Positions 12,190-24,524 are shown, counted from the stretch's first letter. The stretch is DNA of 64,000 bases from Bettongia penicillata ogilbyi (GCA_023548195.1 JAJHZJ010000061.1:7809374-7873373); one strand, 5' to 3'. The notes: generated from the letters alone by a model not told the origin. Numbers and translations: made by a program.

Positions 12190-12985
12190 CTACTTAGCCC
12201 CCCACCCCCTGGCCAATGTCCCAAGTTCTTCATATATTCCTCACCACTCACTAGAGCAGCAGGTGTGTCCCTGAAACATAGTTCTTACAGAAACAGCAGA
12301 TGTGGAAACCCACTCATTACCTCTATCTAGGCACTGCCCCCAGACCCATTCCTCATAGTTCTCACAGAAACAGATGTGTTCTTATACTCAACCACAATCA
12401 CATCATCCATTTAGCCCAAGATAGGACTACAGTGTCTAAATATCCATCTTGACCAGACAGTGCCACAATAGCTAGCCAATCAGAAGATAGCACTATCAGG
12501 ATGCAGAGCAGGATGCTTGACCTCCAAATTGTAAAAGTTGCCCACCTCTACCCTATGATGGAACCTGTGCAGTAACAGTAAAAAACAGACCTAGAATGAA
12601 CTTATGACATAGAGAAGCTTATTATAATATCATTACCATATATACATACTTCCCAAAACTGTATTCATTATGGGTTACCATACATGCAGTTCCACTGAAA
12701 CTGGAACCCTCTCCTCCATTACCTAATTCTTTAACAAACTCCTGCTACCTTTTTATTATTAATCATATTCCTATATTCTATGTAAATTTTGATCATGTAA
12801 TCAGCATCATATTCTCTATAAAATTGTGTCTTGCCTTCCTGAAGGGGCTAAATTCCTCTAAGGGACTTAGCCACTCATCAGAGTGAGTGTGAAACCTCAA
12901 AAGTATAACAAATCTTTCGAACTGACTTGGAGTCGATCTGAGTCTTTGAAATTCTTTAGATACGTCCTACTGCAACTCTACATGA
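12190..12985 (+). mobile_element. Probable solo LTR of an endogenous retrovirus
   Basis: This block interrupts the L2 RT sequence. Its right part looks like an LTR R/U5: a 'ctataaaattgtgtcttgcc' segment, 'ggacttagccactcatcaga', and 'cgaactgacttggagtcgat' before an end near 'cctcatcaca'. I could not fix the left border or the target duplication. No retroviral gene is present. It could be another interspersed repeat. Confidence 0.45.
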
Positions 12986-13645
12986 ACCTCATCACAGATC
13001 ATGTCCTCTACCCACAGGCGTCCCTCAAGATTTTGTCCTGAGCCTTCTTCACTTCCCTACCTATACTCCTTCATTTGGTGATCTCATCAGTTCCCATGGA
13101 TTTAATTGCCATTTCATACAATTTCCATTACAATCACTACCAGCCTTCATGAAGATCAAAAACCTGAAAATGATTTTTAACTCTTTCCTCTTACCTTGTG
13201 CTCCCCTACCCAACCAGTCACCAATGTAAACTTTACCTCCAAAGAATATTATTCCCATGCCCTTTTCTCCATTCACAGACATCGTCATTCAGGACCTTAT
13301 TAGCTCTTCCCTGAACTATTGTAATAGAATTCTTATGGGTCTTCTCTCCTTTTACTTATTCCTTCTTCCTTGCACAGGTGCTAAAATAATTTTCCTGAGG
13401 TACTCATCACATCACTCCCCTGCTCAAAAACCTTCAATGGCTTCCTGTTACTTCTTGGATAAAGTACAAGCTCAACTTACTATTTGAGGCCTCCACAATT
13501 GGGTTCCAATCTGGCCTTTTAGACTGGTTTCACATTATTCCCCTTTGCTTAGTATATATTTCAGCCAAACTGAATTACTGGCCGTATGCTAAATTTGGCA
13601 TTCTATCTTCACCCTCTGTGTACTTGCACAGATAGGGTTGGGCAG
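12986..13645 (+). mobile_element. Long L2 LINE copy, RT core to 3' part
   Basis: L2 resumes with 'GVPQDFVLSLLHFP' (the family's 'GVPQGSVLGPLLF'), then a lost catalytic block. The 3' half carries 'tgaactattgtaatagaatt', 'tcactcccctgctcaaaaac' and 'gcttcctgttacttcttgga'. Confidence 0.75.
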
Positions 13646-13664
13646 TAGTTTCTAATGTCCCTCC

Positions 13665-14008
13665 TAATCAGTCAGTCAACAAGTGTTAATTAAGTGCTTG
13701 TTATTCCGATTCTAAATCTATTCTCCTATGCTCACCTTCTGTAAACCAGTCAGCTACTAAATCACTAGATTCGTGGATTTGAACCTAAAAGGACATTAAA
13801 AATCACTTAGACCTTTATGACGTCTCTCCAACTCCACTTGGTTCAACTTAAACTCTCATCACCTGATTGCACCAACATCTCAACTGTTCTCCCTGAATCC
13901 AGTATCTCTTATCAATTCTATACTCCATTTTGACCACTTAAACACTGGTTTCACTTGTTCCTCTGCTCAGAAATGGCTCTCTGTTGCCTACTTGTCCACT
14001 AGATAGAG
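13665..14008. mobile_element. L2 fragments
   Basis: A short antisense L2 tail at 13670-13730 ('cagtcaacaagtgttaatta') is followed by a weak plus-strand L2-like patch ('tgttcctctgctcagaaatg'). Confidence 0.4.
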
Positions 14009-14009
14009 C

Positions 14010-14482
14010 ATATGAAGAACAGATAGCGAGCAGGCCTTGGAATCAGAAAGACCTGGAAGTGAATCCAGTGAAGTGAAGCTTCAGATACTTCTTAGCTCTA
14101 TACTCTGGGCAAAGTTAGTCCAGTTTTTTAGGACTTTCTTTCTTCATTTGACAAATGTGGACAATAACGTTATTTCCTTACATATCTTACCTCAAAATGC
14201 TGTGTAAGTTGAAGTATAGTAGAAAGAGAATTTGGCTAGATGTCAGCCTACACATGGTCTAGTACTGGTATCTAGTTATGTGGACAAGCCACTGAATTCT
14301 CTGGGCTTCCATTTCCTCACTTATAAAAGTAAGTTTTAAGAGGCATTTGTGGCAGAGTGTATAGAGTACCAGTCTAAAAGTCAGGGAGACCTGGATTCAA
14401 GCTTTGCTCTGACACCTGATACCACTAGCATGATACCAAAAGTGTCTTAATGCTTCAGTGCCCCAGAAACTTATAAATTGTA
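14010..14482 (+). mobile_element. Cluster of three degraded SINEs
   Basis: Three successive heads: 'ccttggaatcagaaagacct', 'gtagaaagagaatttggcta', and 'gtggcagagtgtatagagta'. Each is followed by a partial body. Confidence 0.55.
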
Positions 14483-15060
14483 CAACAGGCACTGATAGTA
14501 TTGGAAAGAAGGGCTTCTTTTCTAAGTCTCCCTTAAATCCCTAAAATCATCAATCTAGTCCAAAGTTGGACCTCCCTTGTCAAGAAATGATGTTTCCATG
14601 ATCCATTAAAAAAAAAACAATGGATTTCTGGAAAACATCAGAATTCCATAAGCCTGGGGATCAGGTGCCCTTAGCAATAAGTGTAGGTTTATACAATGTA
14701 ATAAAAATAGCAGCAACATGTACCCCTTCTATGCAAATAAGGCAACAAAATAAAGTGGGTGGTATCAGACAGCAGTTAACCAGAACCATCACTTAAGTAG
14801 AAAGCAGAGCTTAGATCAGGATGGAAGGCCCTAGAGCCTTCCTTCCCTTGGATTCTGCCTGATTGCAAGGTTGGGCCACGTCATTCCCATATTTCAGATC
14901 ACAAGCTGGTATGCTCTCGTTGCCCATGGCAACCCAGCTGCACCAGAACGTTAGCATTTGTAAACGTGTGGAGGCTTAAAATTATATTGTTGATTCCGTC
15001 TGGAGGGCGATAGTCTGATTTGTACACAGCTCTGAATAAATTACTCATTATCCTTTACAA
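14483..15060. other. Unassigned intergenic DNA
   Basis: No gene or named repeat is visible. Confidence 0.35.
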
Positions 15061-15065
15061 CCATC

Positions 15066-15109
<44 letters not shown>

Positions 15110-15138
15110 GAGAGAAGAGAGAGAGAGAGAGAGAGAAG

Positions 15139-15200
<62 letters not shown>

Positions 15201-15230
15201 GAGGAGAGAGAGAGAGAGAGAGAGAGAGAT

Positions 15231-15274
<44 letters not shown>

Positions 15275-15346
15275 GGGGGGAGGGAGGGAGAGAGGGAGGG
15301 AGAGAGGGGAGAGAAGGAGGGAGAGGGAGAGAAAGGAGGGAGGGAG
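15066..15346. repeat. (GA)n microsatellite, about 280 bases
   Basis: Almost pure GA with GGA/GAA interruptions, ending in GGGA repeats. The R/E-rich and S/L-rich open frames on the two strands are translations of this tract and not genes. Confidence 0.97.
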
Positions 15347-15564
15347 CTTTTCTTTCTCCTTTCTCTTTCTCTTTTTTTTAGAGGCAGCAAATTGTGTCAG
15401 CAGGTGTGAAATGAATGTTAACCATAACAACCAGACCTGAGTAATCAACATCCCTGAGACTTGGAAAACATTCAGGATGTCACTGAACAACACAGGAGAC
15501 AGGAAGGCAGAGTGTAACATCAGATGGATTATTCCAAAGAGAACTTTAGGAATAGTGGTTGAAT

Positions 15565-15720
15565 TAATAATGATTGCTCCTATTTACATAGGGCTTTGCA
15601 GTTTGCAGAGTGCTTTCCTCCCAATACCTCTGTGGGGTAGCACAAGTCTTATTATCCTTAGTCTGCCGATAAGGAAACTGAAGTTCATAGGATTGGAGAA
15701 TTAGAGATGGAAAGGACCTT
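15565..15720 (-). mobile_element. SINE-like fragment
   Basis: Antisense MIR/MAR-like body: 'catagggctttgcagtttgc', 'agagtgctttcctcccaata', 'cgataaggaaactgaagttc'. Confidence 0.5.
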
Positions 15721-15734
15721 AGAAATCCCTGGTG

Positions 15735-16012
15735 TGATGTGTGGGTTATGTATCAACTGGTATTTACCATATTATAAATTAAAATGTCTTAATATTATCA
15801 TGAAAATAGTTTTGACCTCAAAAAGCCCCTAAAAGGTTTCAGGGACCTCTGAGGGTCCCAGACCACACTTTGAACAACCAGTGCTCTAAACAAAATTTAG
15901 CACTTTCTTCAACTGGGAATGTAGGCAATAAATCACGGTGGTATCTGGCTTCCCCAGACTTCCAAAGAGGGTTCGTGACACAAAAGAGGTTCAGAACCAC
16001 TGGACTAGGTGA
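15735..16012 (-). mobile_element. hAT (Charlie/MER5-like) DNA transposon remnants
   Basis: Two adjacent right termini suggest two non-autonomous hAT pieces. The first ends 'gggtcccagaccacactttg' plus 'aacaaccagtg'. The second ends 'gaggttcagaaccactgg'. Both are complements of the common hAT start 'CAGTGGTTCT(C/G)AA'. I cannot name the subfamily. Confidence 0.5.
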
Positions 16013-16324
16013 ATTATGTATAAGATCCCTTAAACTCCAAATGTCTATGGCCTATAATCATTTGGAAGAGGGATTATACTTGTTCTGTTTTACTTCAAAG
16101 TGTACAATAGAATGGGTTGGCTTAAACATGAGTTTTAGGTCCCTGAAGGTCTTCACAAAAGCTGTACAATTAGTTCTCAGGAATGCTGTAGAAGGAACAA
16201 CCCCTGAGGACCCTTCCAGCTCTTGAGTTTTGTAAGCCTAAATTCTGTGAAGTATCATGGAATTTATCTGGAGCCACATATATGAAAGCATCCAGGCTTA
16301 CTGCAAGGACTTCCCCCAAGATGT

Positions 16325-16425
16325 TTACAGAATCAATCAACCAGAAAGGATTTATTAAGCACCTATGTGCAAGATACTCTATTAAATTCTGGGCATATGA
16401 AGGGATAGGGATAGGGATTGAGATT
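16325..16425 (-). mobile_element. L2 3' end fragment, antisense
   Basis: Antisense L2 tail: 'atttattaagcacctatgtg', then 'caagatactctattaaattc'. Confidence 0.65.
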
Positions 16426-16540
16426 AGACTTGTGATTTTATTGATATGGGGAATTTCCAGATGAGGAAATTCCATTTGCCAGTGCATATTGGCATTTTCT
16501 CTGAAACTTCTTGTCTTTCTGCAACCCTCCAGGTGGCTGG

Positions 16541-16788
16541 AGGCAATTGGGTAGCACAATGGATAGAGCACTGCTCCTGGAGTCAGAAAGATCTGAGTTC
16601 AAATCAGACCTCAGACACTTACTAGCTAGTATTACCATGGGCAAGTCACTCAACCTTGGTTTGCCTTAATTCACTGGAAAAGGAAATGGCAACCACTCTA
16701 GCATCTTTGACAAGAAAACTCCATGGACAGTAAGGTCCATGAGGTCATGAAGAATCATACATGACTAAATGACTGAACAGCTACAACT
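16541..16788 (+). mobile_element. Marsupial tRNA-derived SINE
   Basis: Full order: head 'gggtagcacaatggatagag', B-box region 'gagttcaaatcagacctcag', 'catgggcaagtcactcaacc', 'aaaaggaaatggcaacca', and the 3' end 'catacatgactaaatgactg'. Confidence 0.85.
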
Positions 16789-16794
16789 TACCAT

Positions 16795-16918
16795 CTTTAA
16801 GAGTTACCTACAGCACTGAGAAGTCAAGTGATTTGCCCACGGTCACATGATATGTACCAGAGGTGAGATTCAATCCAAGTCTTCCTGGACAGTTTTCTAT
16901 CAACTGTGCCAAGCTGTT
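16795..16918 (-). mobile_element. SINE fragment
   Basis: Antisense body and head: 'gtgatttgcccacggtcaca', 'aagtcttcctggacagtttt'. Confidence 0.6.
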
Positions 16919-16924
16919 TGTCAG

Positions 16925-17010
16925 CTATAAAAAGACAAAATGAGACAGTACCTGCCCTCAAGGGGCTTATGTTCTAATGGGAGCAACAACAGGCAAAATG
17001 TCACAGAAAT
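16925..17010 (-). mobile_element. L2 fragment, antisense
   Basis: Antisense L2 3' region: 'cctgccctcaaggggcttat', then 'gttctaatgggagcaacaac'. Confidence 0.6.
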
Positions 17011-17454
17011 TGTACATACAGAGTGCCTCTGACAAAGTCTCCTCACTTGGAAGGGGTTAAGAGCTTGGTCTGCGAGAGTCCTAATAACAAAATGGAAGTA
17101 TTTTTGAGAAATGGTGGACATTCTGTAGTTGTTTCCTACCAGCTGACCACTTGGTGAAGATGGGGCTCTTTGGCTGTGGAAGCATTCAGAAAGGACTAGG
17201 GAGGGAAAGCAACCATTTTTCTCTATGACCGTGCTCTGGTGGGTTTGATACCATTGCTGGTAGCATCCAGTGAGACATACAATGATGCATGGGAAGAGTC
17301 CTTGGGTCTTGTCACCTCTGAAACCATGTAGCTTCTTGAAAGTGGACCTCTGGTTTTTGCCTACTTAGTAGGCTGGGATCCAGAGCATACTCACCATACA
17401 TGTATAGATATATATGACACGAAGCAGACACAAAGCAGCCTTGCATGGGAATGT

Positions 17455-17975
17455 ACTAGCAGATGGAGGGGAAGTGGGAAGGAGAAAAGCCTCCTATAGA
17501 AGGTGGTCCTTGAGCTGAGTCTTGAATTACAACTCCACCCATGAGGCACGAAGCTGAGGAGTAATGAAATCCAGGCATGGGGGAGCAGCCAGCGCACAGT
17601 TGCAAAGAGAGAAAACAGAGAAGCACAGACAACACATAGTCAAGTCTAATTAAACTGTAGAATGCATGAAAGGGAACAAGATGACAAAACACTGGAGAGA
17701 TGGGAAGAGACTGGGTCACAGAGGACTTAATTAAGTGCCAAACAGAGGGTTTTATATTGTATCCTAAAAGTAATAGGGAACCAGTAGAGTTTATTGAGTG
17801 AGGTGGGGAGGAACATGGTCAGACTAGTGCTTTAGGAAAACCACCTTGGCAGAGGCATGGAGAACACAGTAGAAGTGGAGAAAGACTTGAAGCAGAGAGG
17901 CCATTCAGAGTATGCAATACATGACAAGGGGTGTAGAGGTGATAAGGGCTTAGAGACTATCAAGAACTCTGTGGG
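17455..17975 (-). mobile_element. L2 LINE fragment, antisense
   Basis: Antisense L2 order: 'tagaaggtggtccttgagct', 'aatccaggcatgggggagca', 'agggttttatattgtatcct', 'acatggtcagactagtgctt'. It probably belongs to the same copy as the two antisense pieces at 16325 and 16925, broken by SINE insertions. Confidence 0.75.
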
Positions 17976-18780
17976 GAGGAGGCTTTGATAGAGTTCGAAC
18001 ATGATAGCGTCATGTCTCCTCTTAGAAGAATTACAAATCTTTTTATGGGTCCACCTTTAGCAGTTGACTCCACTAAAATGGTTCATTCCCTTTCCCACCT
18101 TGATCACGGGTCTCACGCACTCTTTAATCTCCATTGTTATCTCTTTGTAGCTAGCTGCAAGATTCTAGACCTCGGCTTCAAATGTGTGCCTGATTCTTGT
18201 GCACTGTGTAAGCCACCAACATCTCTCCGTGGCTTGGTAGGTCACTAGCCTCTCAAATACAAAGGATGAGAGAAGGTGAGTGTGGATGGATCTGGAGGGA
18301 ATTTTGAAATTGGCCTTGACTTTTCAAATAGGGGTTAATTAGGACAAGACTCCCCAGGACCACATCTTTGCTATGTTTACTCTCTCTTTGTCACAGCTGA
18401 AGGCCAGGCACTAGCTAATTAGTACAATAGGCCTGCAGTTGACATTGGATTCTTGACTTAATGGTTTATTTGTTGTAATTAGAAGCTTTTAGTGCATCAA
18501 AAAGTCATGCTTATCTTCAACTCCTGATCTGCTGTCATCTAACACTTGAATTCAAGGTAACTAATCAATTCAATTCTTTCAACAGACTTTTATAGGGAAA
18601 TGGACATTTCTGTTTTGGGCACACTGCTGGGGAAATGCAAAGGATCATAACAGGTTATTGCTGGTAGAGACTAGAGTTACAGCCCAGCAAATTGTGGAGG
18701 AGCTGTGAGGAAAGAGGGGTGAACCTGGAGCCAGATGCATTGTATTCCACGCTTATCTCTGCCAAGCTTGACCAAGTCTT
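17976..18780. other. Unassigned intergenic DNA
   Basis: No repeat or exon recognised. An 87-codon plus-strand frame at 17985 has no splice-site logic or known similarity. Confidence 0.35.
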
Positions 18781-18989
18781 TTAATCTCAACTTTCTCTGC
18801 CAGACCTCAGAAACTTCTCTCTAGAAGCTCAGTTCACCTCTGAACTATTCTCACACTGAAAGTTTCCTTGCACCCCTCAGGCTTCTCCTTCTGATTCGTG
18901 GGTTCTTCCCAGAAGCTCCAATTTAAGTGGGAGACCCTAACCAACCTCTTCTTTCCTCTTTAGACTGCACTCCTGATTTTCTGCCCCCA

Positions 18990-19190
18990 AGTCAGATACC
19001 TTCTGCTATGCCACATTCCCCTTTTTTTCAGTTCCCTTTATGCCTGTTATATGTTGTCTCTCCCTTTAGAATGGAAGCTCCTTGAGGCCAAGCACTGTCT
19101 TTCATTCTGCTTGTTTGCATTCTTAGCCTTAACATAGGGCCTGGCACATGAGAAGATGCTTGCTGGATCTACTTGACTTAATCTCTCTGG
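18990..19190 (+). mobile_element. L2 3' end
   Basis: 'ctccttgaggccaagcactg', 'gggcctggcacatgagaaga', 'tgcttgctggatctacttga'. Weak L2-like sequence continues upstream to about 18780. Confidence 0.65.
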
Positions 19191-19382
19191 GCCTCAGTTT
19201 TTTTATCTTTAAAGATGAAGATAATAATATTTAGAGAAACTCTGCAGGAGGGGATATGAGAGTTATAGGGAGAGAGACCCTCTCATTGCTTTGCCCAACA
19301 TACACTTGCACCAATCCTTGTTCCTCCACCCTTGAAAAAAGAATCCATATGAGGACCCTAACGAGCTTCCCATCTCAAAATT

Positions 19383-19620
19383 TTGTTGCTCACTTGTTTC
19401 AGTCATGTCTGATTCTTCATGACCCCATTTGGGGTTTTCTTTTCAAAGATACTGGAGTGGTCTGCCATTTCATTCTCTAGCTCTTTGTATAGATGAGGAA
19501 GCTGAGGTAAGCAGGATTAAGTGACTTGCATAGGGTCACACACCTAGTAAGTGTCTGAGACTGGATTTGAATTCAGGTCCTCCTGACTCCAGAGTCAGCA
19601 TTCTGTCTTCTACACGCCTT
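19383..19620 (-). mobile_element. Marsupial tRNA-derived SINE
   Basis: Complete antisense copy: 'ttgttgctcacttgtttcag', 'catgaccccatttggggttt', 'gattaagtgacttgcatagg', 'tttgaattcaggtcctcctg'. Confidence 0.85.
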
Positions 19621-21855
19621 TGCTTCCCATCTTAAATTGGCATATGCTGAAATATGTTTTATGAAACACAGCTTAAGAAACATAACATATAGGAGTTCTA
19701 TGACTTAGTTCATGTCATTACAATTTATCAAAAAAAAAGTCACTCATCTTTAACTACAGGTCTACTCTATCTAGCTCTTTAATTTCAGGTAACTAATCAA
19801 ATTCTTCCATTTTAACCAACTTTTATGACAAATCTATTTTTCTAGGGAAATCAGAAGACCACAAAAAGGTATAGCTTCTATTTACAGAAATATTAACTAT
19901 TCAGACCAGATTGAGTTTGAGGAACAGTTTCAATATTGCAGTGATACCCAGTTTAGAGTCAGAATTCCTTTCCAGATTTTGCAAGACCAAATGGGCTTTT
20001 GATCTTAGCTGTCTCTGAAGAATCAGAACACGTTTAATGAGGACTCAAGACAACAATTAGGGTGAGGTTAAAGACTTAGTTGAAAACACTGGAGGTGCTC
20101 ATTCTTATACTAAAGGAGATGAAGCATGATAGGATAAAATGAGAAACAAGGACAGGCCCCCAACCACGTTTGAGCAACAGGAACTCAGGAAGAAAAAACA
20201 AGAATCTCAAAGTTAGTGTTTCTAAAGGTTGAACAGAATCACATTAGGTATTTTGGATGAGGTTCTCAATACTTTGAACTATAAAAACTTATAGCTTGGG
20301 TTCTAAGAACTCTATCTCCCACTTTCTTGGGATCTTCCAGTAGGGCTCCATATACTGTTTTCTACCCACAATTTATTAACTTTAATTTTCCCTTTCTCAA
20401 TGGTACTTGTGGTTCTATGTCACAGATGTCTAAGATTTTTATCAGTGTGTTGAAGGAGATGAGAGAGCTGGTTTAGATGTGAATGAACTCACTTAGCCGT
20501 TCTCTATAGCGTTTGTGAGCTTTACGGACACTAAAACAGTGAGCCTGAGATTTAGCAAGGAGCTTAACAAAGGCACTATATAGGAAAAGAACCAGACATA
20601 TACACAGCCTGTGGAATGATGATGTAATTTTTAGGGTTTCTAATGGGGGTGGAAGATTTTAGGGATAGGATGAGGAAGATGGATGAGACAAGATAAGGGA
20701 GACAGAAACTTTATGACCCAGGATTATGACATTAGGAATTTTATGGTCCAGGATAAGGGGGAAGTTTTATGGTATTTGAAGATAAGGGGGGTAGGTTTTA
20801 GGGTATGTTCAGGTTAGAAAATAAAACAGAGGCTTCACAAAGTACTGACAGAGCAACCCTTAATATTAATTTTAACTCTTAGGGCACTGTTTTTATCCAC
20901 ATCAAATGCATATACTAGCCTTTTCTATGGCAACACTTTATCAAGAGAGACTCTCCAACTGCAAGCTTAAAAATTCCATAGCAACAGCCAGTTCAGCCTA
21001 TGCACTGGAGGTACCAAGTCATCTCTATACATCAATATACAGCCAATGCCAACAGGGAATAGACGAATGCTCTGTGAGCAAATGAAACAAACAGGTCACT
21101 CCCTTTCTGCTAGGTGACAAGGTCTACTTCCTTGACAGCAGTAAACAGTCCTCTGCTACCCCTCCCTTCCCCCCAGCACCTTTTTCCCTAGTAAATGATT
21201 CTGGACCTCTCCTGTCCCCCAACATTTTACTGCATTCTGCAGAATTCAAGAAGCCAGGACTAGAGCCAGGTGATTCTGAAGGGATTTTCCTTACCTCTGG
21301 TCATCAGAGGTCTCTAATCTGCCCAGTGCTGAACTTGATCTCATTTTGGTTCTTGAAGTCATGGTACAAGACTGGAACTCTTCACCGTCTCTCTAAGAGG
21401 CCCTAGAATCCCCTAGTACCTGAGACTCTGAAGCTAAAACAAGTGAGCAGAAATCTGGAATGTGATGGAAACCTGATGGCTTGCTCACTGGGGCGGAGGA
21501 GAGGAGCCACAGGGATCTTTTTTGCTCCTTCTCTCTGCTCCAGTGTTGGTCACGTTGCACCCTGTAATTGGAGTGCCATTTCACATTACCTCCCCAGGGA
21601 CATCAATGGGAAGGTATTGATTCCCACGTGAACCTGGGGAAGGAAGGGGAAGAAATGCCAAGAGGAAGAAAAATGAACCCTTGTCCTCCAGTGCACATCA
21701 CCTGATCCTCTAGTATTGCTCATCCAGGGTTTACTCTACCTCCCTCGCTGCTCTCCTGCATCACTGAAGTCTTTGCATTGTCACAAAGAAGGCAGATTGG
21801 ATTTATCTGGCTAACCTCCATAGGACAGAGGTAAAACAAGGAAGGAGGCCTAAGG
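19621..21855. other. Unassigned 2.2 kb of intergenic DNA
   Basis: I see no exon and no repeat that I can name with confidence. The part from about 20600 to 21130 (G-rich repeats around 'aggataagggggaagttt', then 'cctatgcactggaggtacca') may be an old LTR or DNA element. This is a guess from texture only. Confidence 0.3.
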
Positions 21856-21857
21856 AC

Positions 21858-22076
21858 CAGCATTTATTTAGTGCCCATTTTTACAGATGTTACCTCATTT
21901 GGTCATCATAACAACGCTGAAAGGTAGGTGCTATTACTATTCCCACTTTACAGTTGAGGAAACTGAGGCAAGGAGACTTGCCCAGAGTCACAAAGTAAGT
22001 GCCTGAGATTGGATTTGAGCTCAGATCTTCCAGACTCCAGGCCCAGCACTCTATCCATTGCCCCACTTAGCCACCA
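21858..22076 (-). mobile_element. Marsupial SINE
   Basis: Antisense copy with 'gtaggtgctattactattcc', 'acagttgaggaaactgaggc', 'tgcccagagtcacaaagtaa' and a head complement 'ctctatccattgccccactt'. Confidence 0.8.
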
Positions 22077-22459
22077 ACAGGGAGATGTTATGGAGAGTCA
22101 GATTTTGGCTCAATATAAGAAAGAACTATTTAAATGTGTGAAAATAGATTACATTACCTCATTAAGTAATGAGTTCCTCATCACTAGAAGTATTTGGCAA
22201 AAGCTTCTCACTTGAATAATAAATAAGAGCTATTATTTATACAGTTTCTTTTTGGTGGACCTGTGATTTTGTCAGGATAGGAAGCTCCCAGTGTGAGGAA
22301 TTCCTTCTATTAATTCAAAACAGTACTCACTCTACAATTAATCATCTTTGAGAGCTGCCTGAGGCACTATGAAGTTAAATGATTGCCCAGAATCATACAG
22401 CCAGAATATGTCAGAGGCTAGGTTCCCGCTTAATAATAATACCTAACAATGATCTATAT

Positions 22460-22572
22460 ACATACACAGATTCATGTAATACACATATATGTGTGTGTAG
22501 GTATATATACACATACATATATACACATAAGTCTATACGTATGTGTATAAATACATACATACATACATACGT
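22460..22572. repeat. TA/CA-rich simple repeat
   Basis: Interrupted (TACA)n, (TG)n and (CATA)n units ending in five ACAT repeats. Confidence 0.85.
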
Positions 22573-22800
22573 TTTAAAGTTCAAAAATATTTTACAAATA
22601 CTAACTTATTTGATCCTCACCATAAGCCTAGGAGGTCGATCTCTATCATGATCTCCATTTTATAGATGAAGAAATAGAGGTTAAGTGACTCATCCAGGTT
22701 TACACAGCTGGAAAGTGTCTGAGACTGGATTTGAATTCAAGGCTTTCTGACCCCCACTCTCCATCTGTTGTGCCACTGTTCCACACTGCCTCACCTAGCA
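22573..22800 (-). mobile_element. Marsupial SINE
   Basis: 'aaaaatattttacaaatact', 'ttatagatgaagaaatagag', 'ggattt gaattcaaggcttt' (with one break) and a degraded head complement. Confidence 0.7.
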
Positions 22801-22804
22801 CATT

Positions 22805-23005
22805 CATGTTTCCAAAATGCTTTTCATACATCTTCACCTTTGATTATCACAATCACCCTGTGAGTTTAGCAGCTGTACTTATCATCTCCATTTTACAGAT
22901 GAGAAAAGTGAGGCCCCGAGAAATTGTAACATGTCAAAGGGAGCACCTAGTAAGCTGAGATTTGAAGCTAATTCTCTCAGAACCCCAAATTTAGTATCTT
23001 TTTTA
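22805..23005 (-). mobile_element. Degraded SINE
   Basis: 'aaatgcttttcatacatctt', 'atctccattttacagatgag', 'aaaagtgaggccccgagaaa'. Confidence 0.6.
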
Positions 23006-23099
23006 ACCCCAACATTCTGTATCACTTGTCAGGGATATCACAAGCAGGAAGTTAGACCGGAAGATCTCAAAGATAACTTGTAACATCAGAGTTCTATGA

Positions 23100-23350
23100 T
23101 TTATTGTTATCCCACCATTTTTCAGTTGTGTCTGACTCTGTGTGACCCATTTGGGGATTTCCTTGGCAAAGATAGTGGAGTGGTTTTCCATTTCCTTCTC
23201 TAGCTTATTTTATAGATAAAGAAACTCAGGTAAACAGGGTTAAGTGACTTGCCCCAGATCTTACACAACTAGTAAGGATAGGAAGCCAGATTCAAATTCA
23301 GGAAGATGAGACTTTCTGACTCCAGGCCCAGAACTGTATCCATTGTACCT
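23100..23350 (-). mobile_element. Marsupial tRNA-derived SINE
   Basis: 'cagttgtgtctgactctgtg', 'tggttttccatttccttctc', 'gggttaagtgacttgcccca', 'gactttctgactccaggccc'. Confidence 0.8.
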
Positions 23351-23564
23351 AATAACACTCAATTCTGCTCCCAGCTTTAGGCTAATCGTTGTTCAGATGA
23401 GAACCTAATTAATCAATTCTGGGATAGGTACTTAATATTTACTCTCATCTAAACAAATTGGATTTGAAAAAAAATAATACCTCTTTAGACCCAGCTTTTT
23501 CCTATAACCTAGTTTGGCAATTTTAGTAACTGCCAACAGGTGCCTTGGGTTATGGCTTACTCTT

Positions 23565-23965
23565 TATGGTCCCAGAAGCTCATCCTACTTTTTCTATCTC
23601 ATGCTTTTATATTACTGTCTGCAAAGCCTGGAACATACTCCTTCCCCCACCTCCATCTCCAGTTATTTCAAGGCTGGGATCTGGAAGGGGCCATGTCTTA
23701 CATGAAACCTTTCTTGATTCCCTCCAAAGGAAAATGACCCCCTCTTTAGTTGATCCACAAGATTTTATTGAGCGCTTACTATATGCTGAGCTGCCTATCT
23801 CTCTTATCATTCTTTATGTTCTCCATCTTTAATTATATTCTAAATGTTATTCTACTTCATTCAGGTATTTTTCTTATATCTCTGATAGATTGTAAGTTTC
23901 ATGAAGGCAAGAAACTCTTTATGCCTGTATCCCTAGTTCTAAACATAATAACTTATGCTTACTTA
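23565..23965 (+). mobile_element. L2 LINE 3' end
   Basis: Plus-strand L2 texture: 'ctgtctgcaaagcctggaac', 'catgaaacctttcttgattc', 'gtttcatgaaggcaagaaac'. Confidence 0.55.
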
Positions 23966-23970
23966 ATAGT

Positions 23971-23971
23971 T

Positions 23972-24033
<62 letters not shown>

Positions 24034-24060
24034 GTGTGTATATAAAATTAAACATTAATA
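23971..24060. repeat. (TC)n(TA)n microsatellite
   Basis: About 28 bases of TC followed by about 28 bases of TA, then AT-rich sequence. Open frames across it are artefacts. Confidence 0.95.
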
Positions 24061-24524
24061 TAACTTTAATAATTAATATAATATACCCTGTTATATATTG
24101 TATATAATATATAACACATATATTGATATATTTACATATTAGTTCAGTTGTCAAGATTAAGTAATTGATCTGGGGACAGGGTGTGCTTTGGTAAAGAACT
24201 GTGGAGAGTCTTATACGTCCAGTGCAGCAGAAGAGGTTGGAGCTGTAGCACTGATAGTCATAAAGAGGAACTGAGTTCTAAGAGGGAATGCTCAGCTATG
24301 TGGAAGTCTGTCCGTTGCATGAATACACCCTGATTAAGGATGTTCCCCTTCTGCCAGAACAGCATGGGCCCCAGTCCAGCATCAGTGTGCTGCTGGAGCC
24401 ATCTGCCGACCTCAAAGAAGAACCAACTATGAAGACAAAATCCAACTGCACCTGAATAAGATCACTGGTTACAATGTCCCAACAAATGGGTATCCAGGAA
24501 GGAGGTATCTATTTTATTCAAGTC

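Noticed and set aside
15020..15520. Long open frames rich in R/E (plus) or S/L (minus), up to 159 codons
   Set aside because: They are translations of the GA microsatellite. All frames stay open in such a tract.
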